Shown here in pieces: positions 26,369 to 33,967 of a stretch of DNA of 64,000 nucleotides. Under the pieces are notes generated by a model, which saw nothing but the letters and a program-made list of their open reading frames with translations, searched no databases and was not told the DNA's origin. Source of the stretch: Mycobacterium barrassiae. GTDB lineage: Bacteria; Actinomycetota; Actinomycetes; Mycobacteriales; Mycobacteriaceae. Location of the stretch: assembly GCF_025822765.1 (NCBI RefSeq), contig NZ_JACKUK010000025.1, forward strand, positions 187,084-251,083, given 5' to 3'. Within the stretch, counting starts at the first letter, position 1, and every line of letters starts with the position of its first letter. The translations under genes and the position numbers were made by a program.

Positions 26369-27255
26369 TGGGGGAGGAACCCCGATCGTCGCCACATGCG
26401 GCGGGCGATCGGGCCCATCAGCCCGACCTCCTCGAGGAAGGCCGCCAGCGGGGCGAGCCCCGCGATCTGGGTCTCGCGGCGGTGCGGGCTGCGGCGCGCC
26501 TCCCGACGGGCCGCGCGCGCATCCAGTCCGACCCTTCGGTACGGCGTGACGTTGGTGAACAGGTAGCGGAAGAAGTAGCCGCCGAGTCCGTTGATGTTGG
26601 CCACGAAGAACTTCGTCGTCCACCGCATGGTCGGGGTTCGCTTGCGTAAACCGTCGCGGGCGAACTGGATGTGGCGCGCCTCCTCGGTGACATGAATTCG
26701 CATGAGGCGTTGCACCATTGGCTGCAGTTCGGGGTCGTACATCATCTGCCGCTGCAGAGAGTCGAATATCTCCTCGCCGATCAGCGCGGCCATCCACAGC
26801 AGCGGACCCTGGAACGCGAACGGCAGTAGGTTGATGATGACGCGCTGGTAGTACCTGGGCCTCACCGGCTTGGCGCCCACCTGTTCGATCGCCTTGCCGA
26901 ACATCACCATGTGCCGGGTCTCGTCGCCGAGTTCGGTCAGCTCGTAGTGCGTGGCGCTGGCCGTCGGGTCCTGGTGCATCATCTTGCGCAGCAACGCCTG
27001 GTTGAGGATGTTCTCGAACCAGATGCCCGCTGACAGCGTGTTCACGAACTCCTGGCGGGACAACTCGATCTGCTGCTCGCGGGTCATCGCGTCCCACCGC
27101 GGAGTGCCGTAGAGCGAGACGGTTTTCGGCGGCAGGAAGAACTTGTCGGGATCCAGCGGTTGATCCCAGGCGATATCCACGACGGGCGCGTAGGACTTCT
27201 TGACGGAGCCCTTCAGTAGTCGCTCGGCGACCTGCTGGCGAGTGGGTGCGGTCAT
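26365..27255 (-). CDS. AurF-like diiron oxygenase
   Basis: A 296-residue ferritin-like protein. Candidate iron ligands follow family order: Glu in SRQEFVNT, ELTELGDETRHM (Glu...Glu-x-x-His), EEIFDS and HVTEEARHIQF (Glu-x-x-His). AurF-type enzymes oxidise aryl amines or other substrates with O2; the substrate here is unknown. AGGGAACG precedes the ATG at 27255. A tandem palindromic site at 27332-27358 lies between it and the divergent cobF. Confidence 0.87.
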   Translation of the reverse strand: MTAPTRQQVAERLLKGSVKKSYAPVVDIAWDQPLDPDKFFLPPKTVSLYGTPRWDAMTREQQIELSRQEFVNTLSAGIWFENILNQALLRKMMHQDPTASATHYELTELGDETRHMVMFGKAIEQVGAKPVRPRYYQRVIINLLPFAFQGPLLWMAALIGEEIFDSLQRQMMYDPELQPMVQRLMRIHVTEEARHIQFARDGLRKRTPTMRWTTKFFVANINGLGGYFFRYLFTNVTPYRRVGLDARAARREARRSPHRRETQIAGLAPLAAFLEEVGLMGPIARRMWRRSGFLPQ

Positions 27256-27331
27256 CAGCGACGTTCCCTTCGTCTGTGTTGAGGAAGTCGGCGTTGAGCC
27301 AAAGGTAAGTTCCACTGCATCAAGATGTCAA

Positions 27332-27358
27332 TACCCGCGGTACCGCATACCTGCGGTA
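27332..27358. promoter_or_regulatory. Tandem palindromic operator between the diiron gene and cobF
   Basis: TACCCGCGGTA (27332-27342) and TACCTGCGGTA (27348-27358) are two copies of an 11-bp near-palindrome 16 bp apart. TACCGCA/TGCGGTA (27341-27347/27352-27358) adds a further inverted pair. The layout suggests cooperative binding of a dimeric regulator, probably TetR-like. The regulator itself is not evident nearby. Confidence 0.45.
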
Positions 27359-27385
27359 TGTGCTGGTCATGGCATACTCGGCCGC

Positions 27386-28141
27386 GTGACTCGTCGGATC
27401 CACGTCATCGGTGTCGGTGCCGGAGATCCGGACTACGTGACGGTCCAGGCGGTCGATGCGCTGAACGACACGCAGGTGTTCTTCGCGATGGACAAGGGCG
27501 AAGCGAAGGATGATCTGGTCGCGCTGCGCAGGCTGATCTGTGAGCGGTTCATCCGCGAGCCCGCCTACCGCTTCGTCGAGTTGCCCGACCCGCCGAGGAC
27601 CCGAGTCGTCCCGGACAGTCCGGCCTACCGGCAGGTGGTCGCCGACTGGCATGCCCGGCGGGCGCAGGTGTGGGCCGCCGCGATCGAGAACGAGCTGGAA
27701 CCCGATGGGGTCGGCGCGTTTCTGGCGTGGGGGGACCCCTCGCTCTACGACAGCACCCTTCGCATCCTGGAGACCGTCGCGGCACACGTCGACATCGACT
27801 ACGACGTGATCCCCGGCATCACCGCCATCCAGGCGCTCACTGCCCGACATCGCATACCGCTCAACGACGTTGGCGAACCCGTGCTGATCACCACGGGTCG
27901 GCAGCTGCGCGACAACGGGCTGTCCGGCAGCGCGGTGGTGATGCTCGACGCGGAATGTTCCTTCCTACGCTGCCCCGCCGAGACCCGCATCTGGTGGGGG
28001 GCTTACCTCGGCACGGCGGACGAACTGTTGGTGGCGGGCACCGTCGGCGAGGTCGGGGACAAGATCGCCGAACTCCGTGCCGATGCCCGGTCGCGGCACG
28101 GTTGGATCATGGACACCTACCTGCTGCGTTCGGCAGACTGA
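27386..28141 (+). CDS. cobF: Precorrin-6A synthase (CobF)
   Basis: A 251-residue SAM-dependent methyltransferase of the tetrapyrrole methylase fold. It has an N-terminal VIGVGAGDPDYVTVQA, the AWGDPSLYDSTLRI loop and VIPGITAIQAL. CobF performs the C1 methylation with deacylation in the aerobic cobalamin pathway. The GTG at 27386 aligns with the family start, and GCATACT upstream could be a -10 box for a leaderless mRNA. cobF is reported missing from M. tuberculosis, so its presence points to a more complete B12 route here. No other cob gene lies in the window. Confidence 0.93.
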   Translation: MTRRIHVIGVGAGDPDYVTVQAVDALNDTQVFFAMDKGEAKDDLVALRRLICERFIREPAYRFVELPDPPRTRVVPDSPAYRQVVADWHARRAQVWAAAIENELEPDGVGAFLAWGDPSLYDSTLRILETVAAHVDIDYDVIPGITAIQALTARHRIPLNDVGEPVLITTGRQLRDNGLSGSAVVMLDAECSFLRCPAETRIWWGAYLGTADELLVAGTVGEVGDKIAELRADARSRHGWIMDTYLLRSAD

Positions 28142-28145
28142 CCGC

Positions 28146-28549
28146 ATGGGCTCATTCCTGCTGCGTGCAGCCTTGACGGGCTTCGCACTGTGGGTGGTCA
28201 CGCTGATCGTTCCCGGCATCCGGTTCACCGCTTCGACTCGACCCTGCAGGAGATCGGCGTCATCTTCGTCGTCGGTGTGATCTTCGGCCTGGTCAACGCG
28301 GTCATCAAGCCGATAGTGCAGGTCATCTCGATTCCGCTCTACATCCTCACGCTCGGCCTGATCCACGTCGTGATCAATGCGCTGATGCTGTGGATCACCG
28401 CGTGGATCACCGAGCACACCACCGGCTGGGGCCTGGTCATCGACAAGTTCTGGTGGACCGCGATCTGGGCCGCCATTGTGCTGTCGATCGTGGGCTGGCT
28501 GCTGTCGTTGATCATCGACGGCGACGACGACCGCGTCCTGCGGCGCTGA
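28146..28549 (+). pseudogene. Phage-holin-family membrane protein, frameshifted
   Basis: The ATG at 28146 opens MGSFLLRAALTGFALWVVTL, then VPGIRF, as in the mycobacterial phage holin family IV proteins. The homologous continuation TLQEIGVIFVVGVIFGLVNA through DGDDDRVLRR lies in another frame to 28549. The switch falls at about 28228-28242, and adding one base after ACCGC restores an unbroken reading (F-D-S-T-L-Q). So one base is missing: either a real frameshift or a sequencing error. Four spans are otherwise intact. Function of these proteins is unknown. Confidence 0.8.
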
Positions 28550-28565
28550 TCGGCACACTGGAAAC

Positions 28566-29429
28566 ATGCCAGAACTTCCCGAGATCGAAGCGCTCGCCGA
28601 TCACCTTCGTCGACACGCCGTCGGGTTGACCATCGGGCGCATCGACGTCTCGGCGCTGTCGGTGCTCAAGACGTTCGATCCGGCGATCTCGGTGCTGCAC
28701 GGGCAGACCGTCACCGGCGCCGACCGGTGGGGTAAGTATCTAGGGCTGCAGTGCGGCGAGCTGCATTTGATCACGCACCTGTCCCGTGCGGGTTGGCTGC
28801 GGTGGTCCGACAAGCTCGCGCCGGCCCCGCTGAAGCCGGGGAAGGGGCCGATCGCGTTCCGCGTCCACCTCGGAACCCCCGGGGAGGCACCGGGTTTCGA
28901 TCTCACCGAGGCAGGCACACAGAAGCGGTTGGCGGTCTGGCTGGTCGACGATCCGGCCAAGGTTCCTGGCATCGCCACCCTCGGACCCGACGCGCTGGAC
29001 CTCTCGCCTGAGGATCTCGCAGGCGTGCTCGGCAAGAACAGCGGGCGGATCAAGACCGTCATCACCGACCAGAAGGTCATCGCCGGCATCGGCAACGCCT
29101 ACAGCGACGAGATCCTGCACGTCGCGAAGATTTCGCCGTTCGCGACCGCGGGCAAGCTCACGGACGCGCAGCTGGCCGCGCTGCACGACGCGATGATCTC
29201 CGTACTCACAGATGCGGTGTCGCGATCCGTCGGCCAGCAGGCCGCGACGCTCAAGGGCGAGAAGCGCTCGGGCCTGCGCGTGCATGCCCGCACGGGTCTG
29301 CCATGCCCGGTGTGTGGCGACACCGTGCGCGAAGTGTCGTTCGCCGACAAGTCGTTTCAGTACTGCCCGACGTGTCAGACCGGGGGCAAGGTGCTTGCCG
29401 ACCGGCGGATGTCGCGGCTGCTCAAATAG
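28566..29429 (+). CDS. Fpg/Nei-family DNA glycosylase
   Basis: A full-length 287-residue protein with N-terminal PELPE (Pro2 nucleophile, Glu3), the beta-clamp Lys in RWGKYL, the helix-two-turn-helix region (NAYSDEILH) and a zinc finger CPVCG...CPTCQ. In E. coli Fpg the zinc-finger hairpin carries an Arg before the third Cys (QRATFYC). Here the matching position reads DKSFQYC, so it appears to be Lys. It excises oxidised bases. By position it matches Rv0944, which is truncated in M. tuberculosis. It overlaps the secreted chorismate mutase gene by 8 bp, convergently. Confidence 0.93.
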   Translation: MPELPEIEALADHLRRHAVGLTIGRIDVSALSVLKTFDPAISVLHGQTVTGADRWGKYLGLQCGELHLITHLSRAGWLRWSDKLAPAPLKPGKGPIAFRVHLGTPGEAPGFDLTEAGTQKRLAVWLVDDPAKVPGIATLGPDALDLSPEDLAGVLGKNSGRIKTVITDQKVIAGIGNAYSDEILHVAKISPFATAGKLTDAQLAALHDAMISVLTDAVSRSVGQQAATLKGEKRSGLRVHARTGLPCPVCGDTVREVSFADKSFQYCPTCQTGGKVLADRRMSRLLK

Positions 29430-30009
29430 GTTGGCAGTACGAGCGGGTCGCCGACGAGAGGGCCTGCTGATACAGCGGGTCCAGTCCGCGCGCGGCGACC
29501 ACGGCGGCTTTGGCGTCTGCGAGATCCTGACTGCACCCCTGGCTGTGCAGTGAATTCCAGTGCAGGGCAATCTCGCTCACCAACGCCTTGTTGAACTCGT
29601 CGATCTGCGCGCGTGAGGCCGAGAGGTCGGGCGCGGTGGTGGGGGCCGTCGTCGGGTCGAACTTCCACTGACCGAACCGCGTGTACTCGACGCCTTCGGT
29701 TGCGCCTATCTGGTCGGTGAAGACGGTGCGCACGTACTCCGGGTCGATGCCATGAGCGCTCGCGTCGGCCGCGACCGAGTCCAGCACCTGGTTGGCTCTC
29801 GCGGGGTCGGTCAGCGGGCCGCCGTTGATCCACTTGGCGGCCGCGATCGGATCGGCGGTCGCCAGGCGCTGCGCTGCGGTGTCGACCAGCTGGTAGAAGG
29901 GTTCGACGGGCTGGGCCGCGGCGGGTGCTGCCAGGACGATCTGGCCGGTTAACAGGGCTGCGCCCAGCAGAAGGGCACTTCGATTCGGGATCACACGACT
30001 ATCTTGCAT
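29422..30009 (-). CDS. Secreted chorismate mutase (AroQ-gamma type)
   Basis: A 195-residue precursor with a signal peptide ending near APAAAQ. The mature sequence strongly resembles the M. tuberculosis exported chorismate mutase Rv1885c: YQLVDTAAQRLATADPIAAAKW, QIGATEGVEYTRFGQWKF, LSASRAQIDEFN and LYQQALSSATRSYCQ. The conserved Arg, Lys and Glu/Gln active-site positions are present, and two cysteines (QGC, SYC) can form the known disulfide. It converts chorismate to prephenate outside the cytoplasm. The ATG at 30009 is 11 bp from the divergent SDR start; a GTG at 29994 would be a tighter signal-peptide start. Confidence 0.93.
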   Translation of the reverse strand: MQDSRVIPNRSALLLGAALLTGQIVLAAPAAAQPVEPFYQLVDTAAQRLATADPIAAAKWINGGPLTDPARANQVLDSVAADASAHGIDPEYVRTVFTDQIGATEGVEYTRFGQWKFDPTTAPTTAPDLSASRAQIDEFNKALVSEIALHWNSLHSQGCSQDLADAKAAVVAARGLDPLYQQALSSATRSYCQPI

Positions 30010-30020
30010 AAGCTGACCGC

Positions 30021-30770
30021 GTGACTCGGCAGAAGATCTTGATTACCGGTGCCAGCTCGGGGCTCGGAGAGGGTATGGCGCGCGCGTTCGCCGCCAAGGG
30101 CCGCGACCTCGCGCTGTGCGCGCGTCGCCTCGACCGGCTCGAAGAACTCCAACGCGAACTGCTCGAGCGGCATCCCGGCATCAAGGTGGCCGTGGCCGCT
30201 CTGGACGTCAACGACCACGAGCAGGTGCCCAAGGTATTCAACGAGCTGTCCGACGAACTGGGCGGCATCGACCGTGTGATCGTCAACGCGGGCATCGGCA
30301 AGGGCGCACCGCTGGGTTCGGGCAAGCTGTGGGCGAACAAGGCCACCATCGAAACGAATCTCGTTGCGGCGCTTGTGCAGATCGAGACTGCCATTGAAAT
30401 GTTCAACGCCGCCGGTGGCGGCCATCTGGTGCTGATCTCCTCGGTGCTCGGCAACAAGGGTGTGCCGGGAGTGAAGGCCGCCTACGCCGCGAGTAAGGCC
30501 GGTGTGTCGTCGCTCGGAGAGTCGCTGCGTGCCGAATACCTCAACGGCCCGATCAAGGTGACCACTCTGGAGCCCGGATACATCGAATCGGAGATGACGG
30601 CGAAGTCCGCGTCGACATTGTTGATGGTGGACAACGAGACCGGCGTCAAGGCGATGGTCGACGCCATGGAACGTGAGGCGGGCCGGGCCGCTGTCCCGTG
30701 GTGGCCGTGGGGACCGCTGGTTCAGTTGATGCGTGTCATGCCGCCGCGGCTCGCACGCCGTTTTGCTTAG
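30021..30770 (+). CDS. SDR family oxidoreductase
   Basis: A 249-residue SDR with TGASSGLGEG, NAG (VNAGIGKG), SSVLG and YAASK catalytic motifs and ARR after strand 2 (NADPH). The start is GTG, with GCATAAGCT 6 nt upstream as a possible -10 box of a leaderless mRNA. The C-terminal WWPWGPLVQLMRVMPPRLARR is amphipathic and could contact membrane. It corresponds by position to Rv0945. Substrate unknown. Confidence 0.92.
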   Translation: MTRQKILITGASSGLGEGMARAFAAKGRDLALCARRLDRLEELQRELLERHPGIKVAVAALDVNDHEQVPKVFNELSDELGGIDRVIVNAGIGKGAPLGSGKLWANKATIETNLVAALVQIETAIEMFNAAGGGHLVLISSVLGNKGVPGVKAAYAASKAGVSSLGESLRAEYLNGPIKVTTLEPGYIESEMTAKSASTLLMVDNETGVKAMVDAMEREAGRAAVPWWPWGPLVQLMRVMPPRLARRFA

Positions 30771-30816
30771 AAACGCTTCATGTTTAGTGGGTTCGCGCTC
30801 GTGGTAGCCCACATTC

Positions 30817-31197
30817 ATGAACACAAATCTGACGAAGATGACGCCTTTCCTGTTCGCGGGCGCTGTGGCCGCTGCGATCGCCGCCGCGCCCCTCGCCGGT
30901 GCTCAGCCGGCGCCGCCTCCGCCGTGTGTCAACGCTGACGGATCGCCGTGCGGCTCACTGGGCAACGTGAACGCCGGTCCCGGTGGCGGTGCCGAGGTGA
31001 ACATTCCCGGCGGCCCCGTTGGTACGGCTGACGGCGGCGGTGCCTCCGGTGTGATCCCCAATGGTCCTGGTGGCTCGGCGGGCCCGGGCGGTGCCAGCGG
31101 CTCGCTGTCGCCCGTCGGACCCGGCGGTTCGGCAGGCCCGGGTGGGGCCAGCGGGTGTCTCCCGAACGTCGGGTGCATCAACATCCCTGCCCCGTAA
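30817..31197 (+). CDS. Secreted Gly/Pro-rich repeat protein
   Basis: A 126-residue precursor with a signal peptide cleaved near LAGAQ. The mature chain is low complexity: PAPPPPC, then Gly/Asn-rich turns, and two copies of GPGGSAGPGGASG. Four cysteines are placed as two pairs near the two ends (PPC/SPC and SGC/VGC). No enzymatic motif is visible; an extracellular structural role is only a guess. It is followed by the 53-bp palindrome copy A and a strong terminator. Confidence 0.82.
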   Translation: MNTNLTKMTPFLFAGAVAAAIAAAPLAGAQPAPPPPCVNADGSPCGSLGNVNAGPGGGAEVNIPGGPVGTADGGGASGVIPNGPGGSAGPGGASGSLSPVGPGGSAGPGGASGCLPNVGCINIPAP

Positions 31198-31210
31198 CCC
31201 TGCATAACTT

Positions 31211-31263
31211 GCGATTTCGGCGTGTTAGGTCTCGCTGAGCGCGACTAAGCACGCCGAAATCGC
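31211..31263 (+). repeat. 53-bp dispersed palindromic repeat, copy A
   Basis: The arms GCGATTTCGGCGTG (31211-31224) and CACGCCGAAATCGC (31250-31263) are perfect inverted repeats. The core GTCTCGCTGAGCG is shared with copies at 32191 and 37433 in the same orientation. The stem can extend 2 bp further out. It lies after the secreted protein gene and 100 bp before the XRE gene. Confidence 0.9.
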
Positions 31264-31270
31264 AAATTCG

Positions 31271-31315
31271 CGTCGCGGCGTACGTCCACTTCGGGCGTAC
31301 GCCGCGGCGTTTTTT
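31271..31315 (+). terminator. Rho-independent terminator
   Basis: Arms at 31271-31284 (CGTCGCGGCGTACG) and 31296-31309 (CGTACGCCGCGGCG) pair with one mismatch around an 11-nt loop, followed directly by six Ts. This is the best canonical terminator in the window; it ends transcription from the secreted-protein gene. Confidence 0.88.
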
Positions 31316-31326
31316 GTTGGATTCAC

Positions 31327-31362
31327 TTGACAAGTCGTTGGGTTTTCACAACAGTATGTTGT
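31327..31362 (+). promoter_or_regulatory. Promoter/operator of the XRE cassette
   Basis: TTGACA (31327-31332) is a good -35 element. ACAAC-agtat-GTTGT (31348-31362) is a perfect inverted repeat covering the expected -10/start region and touching the ATG at 31363. This placement suggests autorepression by the XRE protein. Confidence 0.55.
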
Positions 31363-31665
31363 ATGAGTCCGGTGAGGCGAGGCGCAGCCCTCCCCATTCA
31401 CAACCGCATCGCCGTCCTGCGCGCGGAGCGGCAGATGAGCCGGGCGCAGCTCGCGGAGTTGGTGGACGTCAACCCGCAGACCGTCGGGGCGCTGGAACGA
31501 GGCGATCACTTTCCGAGCCTCGATCTGGCGTTTCGGATCTGCGATGTCTTCGGCCTGCCCGTGGAGGCGGTGTTTTCGCGCACGCCGTTTGCGCCCCTGT
31601 CCACCGAGCTCTACCGAAAGCCCACAAGCCAAGGAGGCGACGACGATGTCCCGCTCGCACAGTGA
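31363..31665 (+). CDS. XRE-family helix-turn-helix regulator
   Basis: A 100-residue protein whose core (IHNRIAVLRAERQMSRAQLA, then NPQTVGALERGDHFPSLDLA) is a Cro/C1-type DNA-binding domain, followed by PVEAVFSRTPF typical of small HTH regulators paired with membrane proteins. The ATG at 31363 abuts a palindromic operator. It overlaps the next gene by 20 bp, within which the AAGGAGG for that gene sits. The pair is bracketed by two copies of the 53-bp palindrome. Confidence 0.88.
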   Translation: MSPVRRGAALPIHNRIAVLRAERQMSRAQLAELVDVNPQTVGALERGDHFPSLDLAFRICDVFGLPVEAVFSRTPFAPLSTELYRKPTSQGGDDDVPLAQ

Positions 31666-32185
31666 TTCGACGCTCATCGACCGGTACCAGAACTACCGGA
31701 CCCGCCGATTCCTGAAGTACGAACGCACGTATTCCCATTCGCTACCGCGCTGGCGCACGCAACGTCGCCGTCGCGCCCTGGTGGTCGGGCTGGTGGTCAC
31801 GTTCACGTTGATGGCCGTCGTAAGTGTGATGTGCGCCTTCGGAATTCAATGGGCACCGTTGCTGTGGCTGCCCGCGTCTCTGGTGTTCTTCGTTCTGTGG
31901 ATCGTGCTGCAGGTCGTGTCCGGCAGGCAGGGCGACGCGCCCGAGGCGGCCCTCGACGAGTACGAGGTGCAGCAGCGCAACACTGCCCGATCGATCGGCC
32001 TCACGGTCACCCAGTACTTGATGCTCGTACCGATCGGCTATCTGATTTTCGGATCTGTCATCACCGGGGGCACCGATGTGGACATGGCGTACGCCGGCGG
32101 CCTGATGGTGACGACGGTGTTGGTGTTCGGCGGCTGCCTGCCCGCGATGATCCTGGGTTGGATCCGGCCGGACCCGGACGCCTAA
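31646..32185 (+). CDS. Membrane protein partner of the XRE regulator
   Basis: A 179-residue protein. A very basic, Tyr-rich head (about 45 residues with RYQNYRTRRFLKYER) precedes four hydrophobic segments in two hairpins. AAGGAGG sits 8 nt before the ATG. The pairing of a small XRE regulator with a four-span membrane protein is common in bacteria, and the membrane partner may control the regulator, but no function is established for this one. Confidence 0.85.
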   Translation: MSRSHSDSTLIDRYQNYRTRRFLKYERTYSHSLPRWRTQRRRRALVVGLVVTFTLMAVVSVMCAFGIQWAPLLWLPASLVFFVLWIVLQVVSGRQGDAPEAALDEYEVQQRNTARSIGLTVTQYLMLVPIGYLIFGSVITGGTDVDMAYAGGLMVTTVLVFGGCLPAMILGWIRPDPDA

Positions 32186-32190
32186 AGCCT

Positions 32191-32243
32191 GCGATTTCGG
32201 CGTGTTGAGTCTCGCTGAGCGTGACTTAGCACGCCGAAATCGC
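32191..32243 (+). repeat. 53-bp dispersed palindromic repeat, copy B
   Basis: It has the same perfect 14-bp arms as copy A (32191-32204 and 32230-32243) and nearly the same core. It fills the gap between the membrane gene (stop 32185) and the convergent pgi (stop 32251), so it may serve as a two-way transcript end. Confidence 0.9.
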
Positions 32244-32250
32244 TGTTTCG

Positions 32251-33918
32251 CTAGGCCGAGCGGCCGCGCTCGACGCGATAGTGCCGGACCAGGGCGTCGG
32301 TCGAGGAATCCGACTGTTCGGCGGGCGAGCCGTCGGCGGTGATCACCGGCAGCAGCGCCTTGGCCTGCGTCTTGCCGAGTTCGACGCCCCACTGGTCGAA
32401 CGAGTCGATACCCCAGACGACGCCTTCGGTGAACACCTGATGCTCGTAGAGTGCGATCAGCTGGCCCAGCGCCGACGGGGTCAGCTTGGTGGCCAGGATC
32501 GACGTGCTGGGCCGGTTGCCCGGCATCACCTTGTGCGGCACGACATCCGGCGGCGTGCCCTCGGCGGCGATCTCCTCGGCGGTCTTGCCGAACGCCAACA
32601 CCTGCGTCTGGGCGAAGAAGTTGCTCATCAACAGGTCGTGCATGCTGCCCGTACCGTCGGCGGTCGGCAGGTCGTCGGTCGGCTGCGAGAACCCGATGAA
32701 GTCGGCGGGTACCAGCCGCGTGCCCTGATGCAGCAGTTGATAGAAAGCGTGCTGACCGTTGGTTCCCGGTTCGCCCCAAAAGATTTCGCCGGTGCTCGTC
32801 GTCACCGGTGACCCGTCCGCACGCACCGACTTGCCGTTGGACTCCATGGTCAGCTGCTGCAGATAGGCCGCGAAACGCGACAGATCATTCGAATACGGCA
32901 GCACCGCACGGGTTTCCGCGCCGAAGAACTCGTTGTACCAGAGACCGATGAGGCCGAGCAGCGCCGGCGCGTTGGCCTCCAGCGGCGCGGTGCGGAAGTG
33001 TTCGTCGACGATGTGAAACCCGGACAGGAACTCAGCGAACCGCTCGCGGCCGATGACCGCCATCACGCTCAAACCGATTGCGCTGTCGACGGAGTAGCGG
33101 CCGCCGACCCAGTCCCAGAAGCCGAACATGTTGTCGGTGTTGATGCCGAAGTCGTCGACCAACTTCTTGTTTGTTGACACCGCCACGAAGTGATTCGACA
33201 CCGCGGCATCGCCGAGCGCATCGGTGAGCCAGCGGCGCGCCGCCGTCGCATTGGTCAGTGTCTCCAGCGTCGAGAACGTCTTGGACGCGATGATGAAAAG
33301 CGTTGTCGCGGGGTCGAGTCCGTCGAGCTTGGCCACCAGGTCGGCGGGGTCGACATTGGACACGAACCGTGCCGAGATGCCGGCGTCCGCGTAGTGGCGT
33401 AGGCCGAGGGTGACCATCGCGGGGCCGAGATCCGAGCCGCCGATTCCGATGTTGACGACCGTGGTGATGCGTTCCCCGGTGGCGCCGGTCCATTCGCCGC
33501 TGCGCAGCCGATCGGTGAAGTCGCCCATTTTGTCGAGCACTTCGTGCACGTCGGCGGCGACGTCCTGCCCGTCGACCGTCAGCTCGGCGCCGCGCGGCAG
33601 CCGCAGCGCAGTGTGCAGCACCGCCCGGTCTTCGGAGGTGTTGATGTGCACACCGGAGAACATCGCGTCGCGGCGCTGCTCCAGGCCCGCCGCGCGAGCG
33701 AGGTCCACCAGCAACGACAGGGTCTCGCGGGTGACGCGGTGCTTGCTGTAGTCGATGTACAGATCGCCGACCGTGAGCGCCAGTTCCGTCCCGCGGGCGG
33801 GATCTTCGGCGAACAGTTCACGCAGCGACTTGTCGCCGATATCGTCATGATGCCGTTGCAGGGCCTGCCATGCGGCAGTGGTGGTGATGTCGGGAATCTG
33901 CGAGGTGTCGGCGGTCAT
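32251..33918 (-). CDS. pgi: Glucose-6-phosphate isomerase
   Basis: A 555-residue cytoplasmic PGI starting [17 protein letters not shown]. The phosphate-binding [11 protein letters not shown], the [12 protein letters not shown] loop and the signature [10 protein letters not shown] with catalytic Lys are all present. It interconverts glucose-6-phosphate and fructose-6-phosphate, the point where the polyol locus at 1-10 kb would join central metabolism. The frame is open further upstream, but the chosen ATG at 33918 gives the family length and leaves a 49-bp divergent promoter region to the aldehyde dehydrogenase gene. Confidence 0.97.
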   Translation of the reverse strand: MTADTSQIPDITTTAAWQALQRHHDDIGDKSLRELFAEDPARGTELALTVGDLYIDYSKHRVTRETLSLLVDLARAAGLEQRRDAMFSGVHINTSEDRAVLHTALRLPRGAELTVDGQDVAADVHEVLDKMGDFTDRLRSGEWTGATGERITTVVNIGIGGSDLGPAMVTLGLRHYADAGISARFVSNVDPADLVAKLDGLDPATTLFIIASKTFSTLETLTNATAARRWLTDALGDAAVSNHFVAVSTNKKLVDDFGINTDNMFGFWDWVGGRYSVDSAIGLSVMAVIGRERFAEFLSGFHIVDEHFRTAPLEANAPALLGLIGLWYNEFFGAETRAVLPYSNDLSRFAAYLQQLTMESNGKSVRADGSPVTTSTGEIFWGEPGTNGQHAFYQLLHQGTRLVPADFIGFSQPTDDLPTADGTGSMHDLLMSNFFAQTQVLAFGKTAEEIAAEGTPPDVVPHKVMPGNRPSTSILATKLTPSALGQLIALYEHQVFTEGVVWGIDSFDQWGVELGKTQAKALLPVITADGSPAEQSDSSTDALVRHYRVERGRSA

Positions 33919-33967
33919 GTAGCCGACACTAATGCGGCTCAATGGCCAAAGGAGTAATGAAGTAGTT

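Noticed and set aside
33957-33965. Mini-frame Met-Lys-stop after AAAGGAG upstream of the aldehyde dehydrogenase
   Set aside because: The spacing to its ATG is only 2 nt and a two-codon frame carries no support; the Shine-Dalgarno more likely serves the ATG at 33968.
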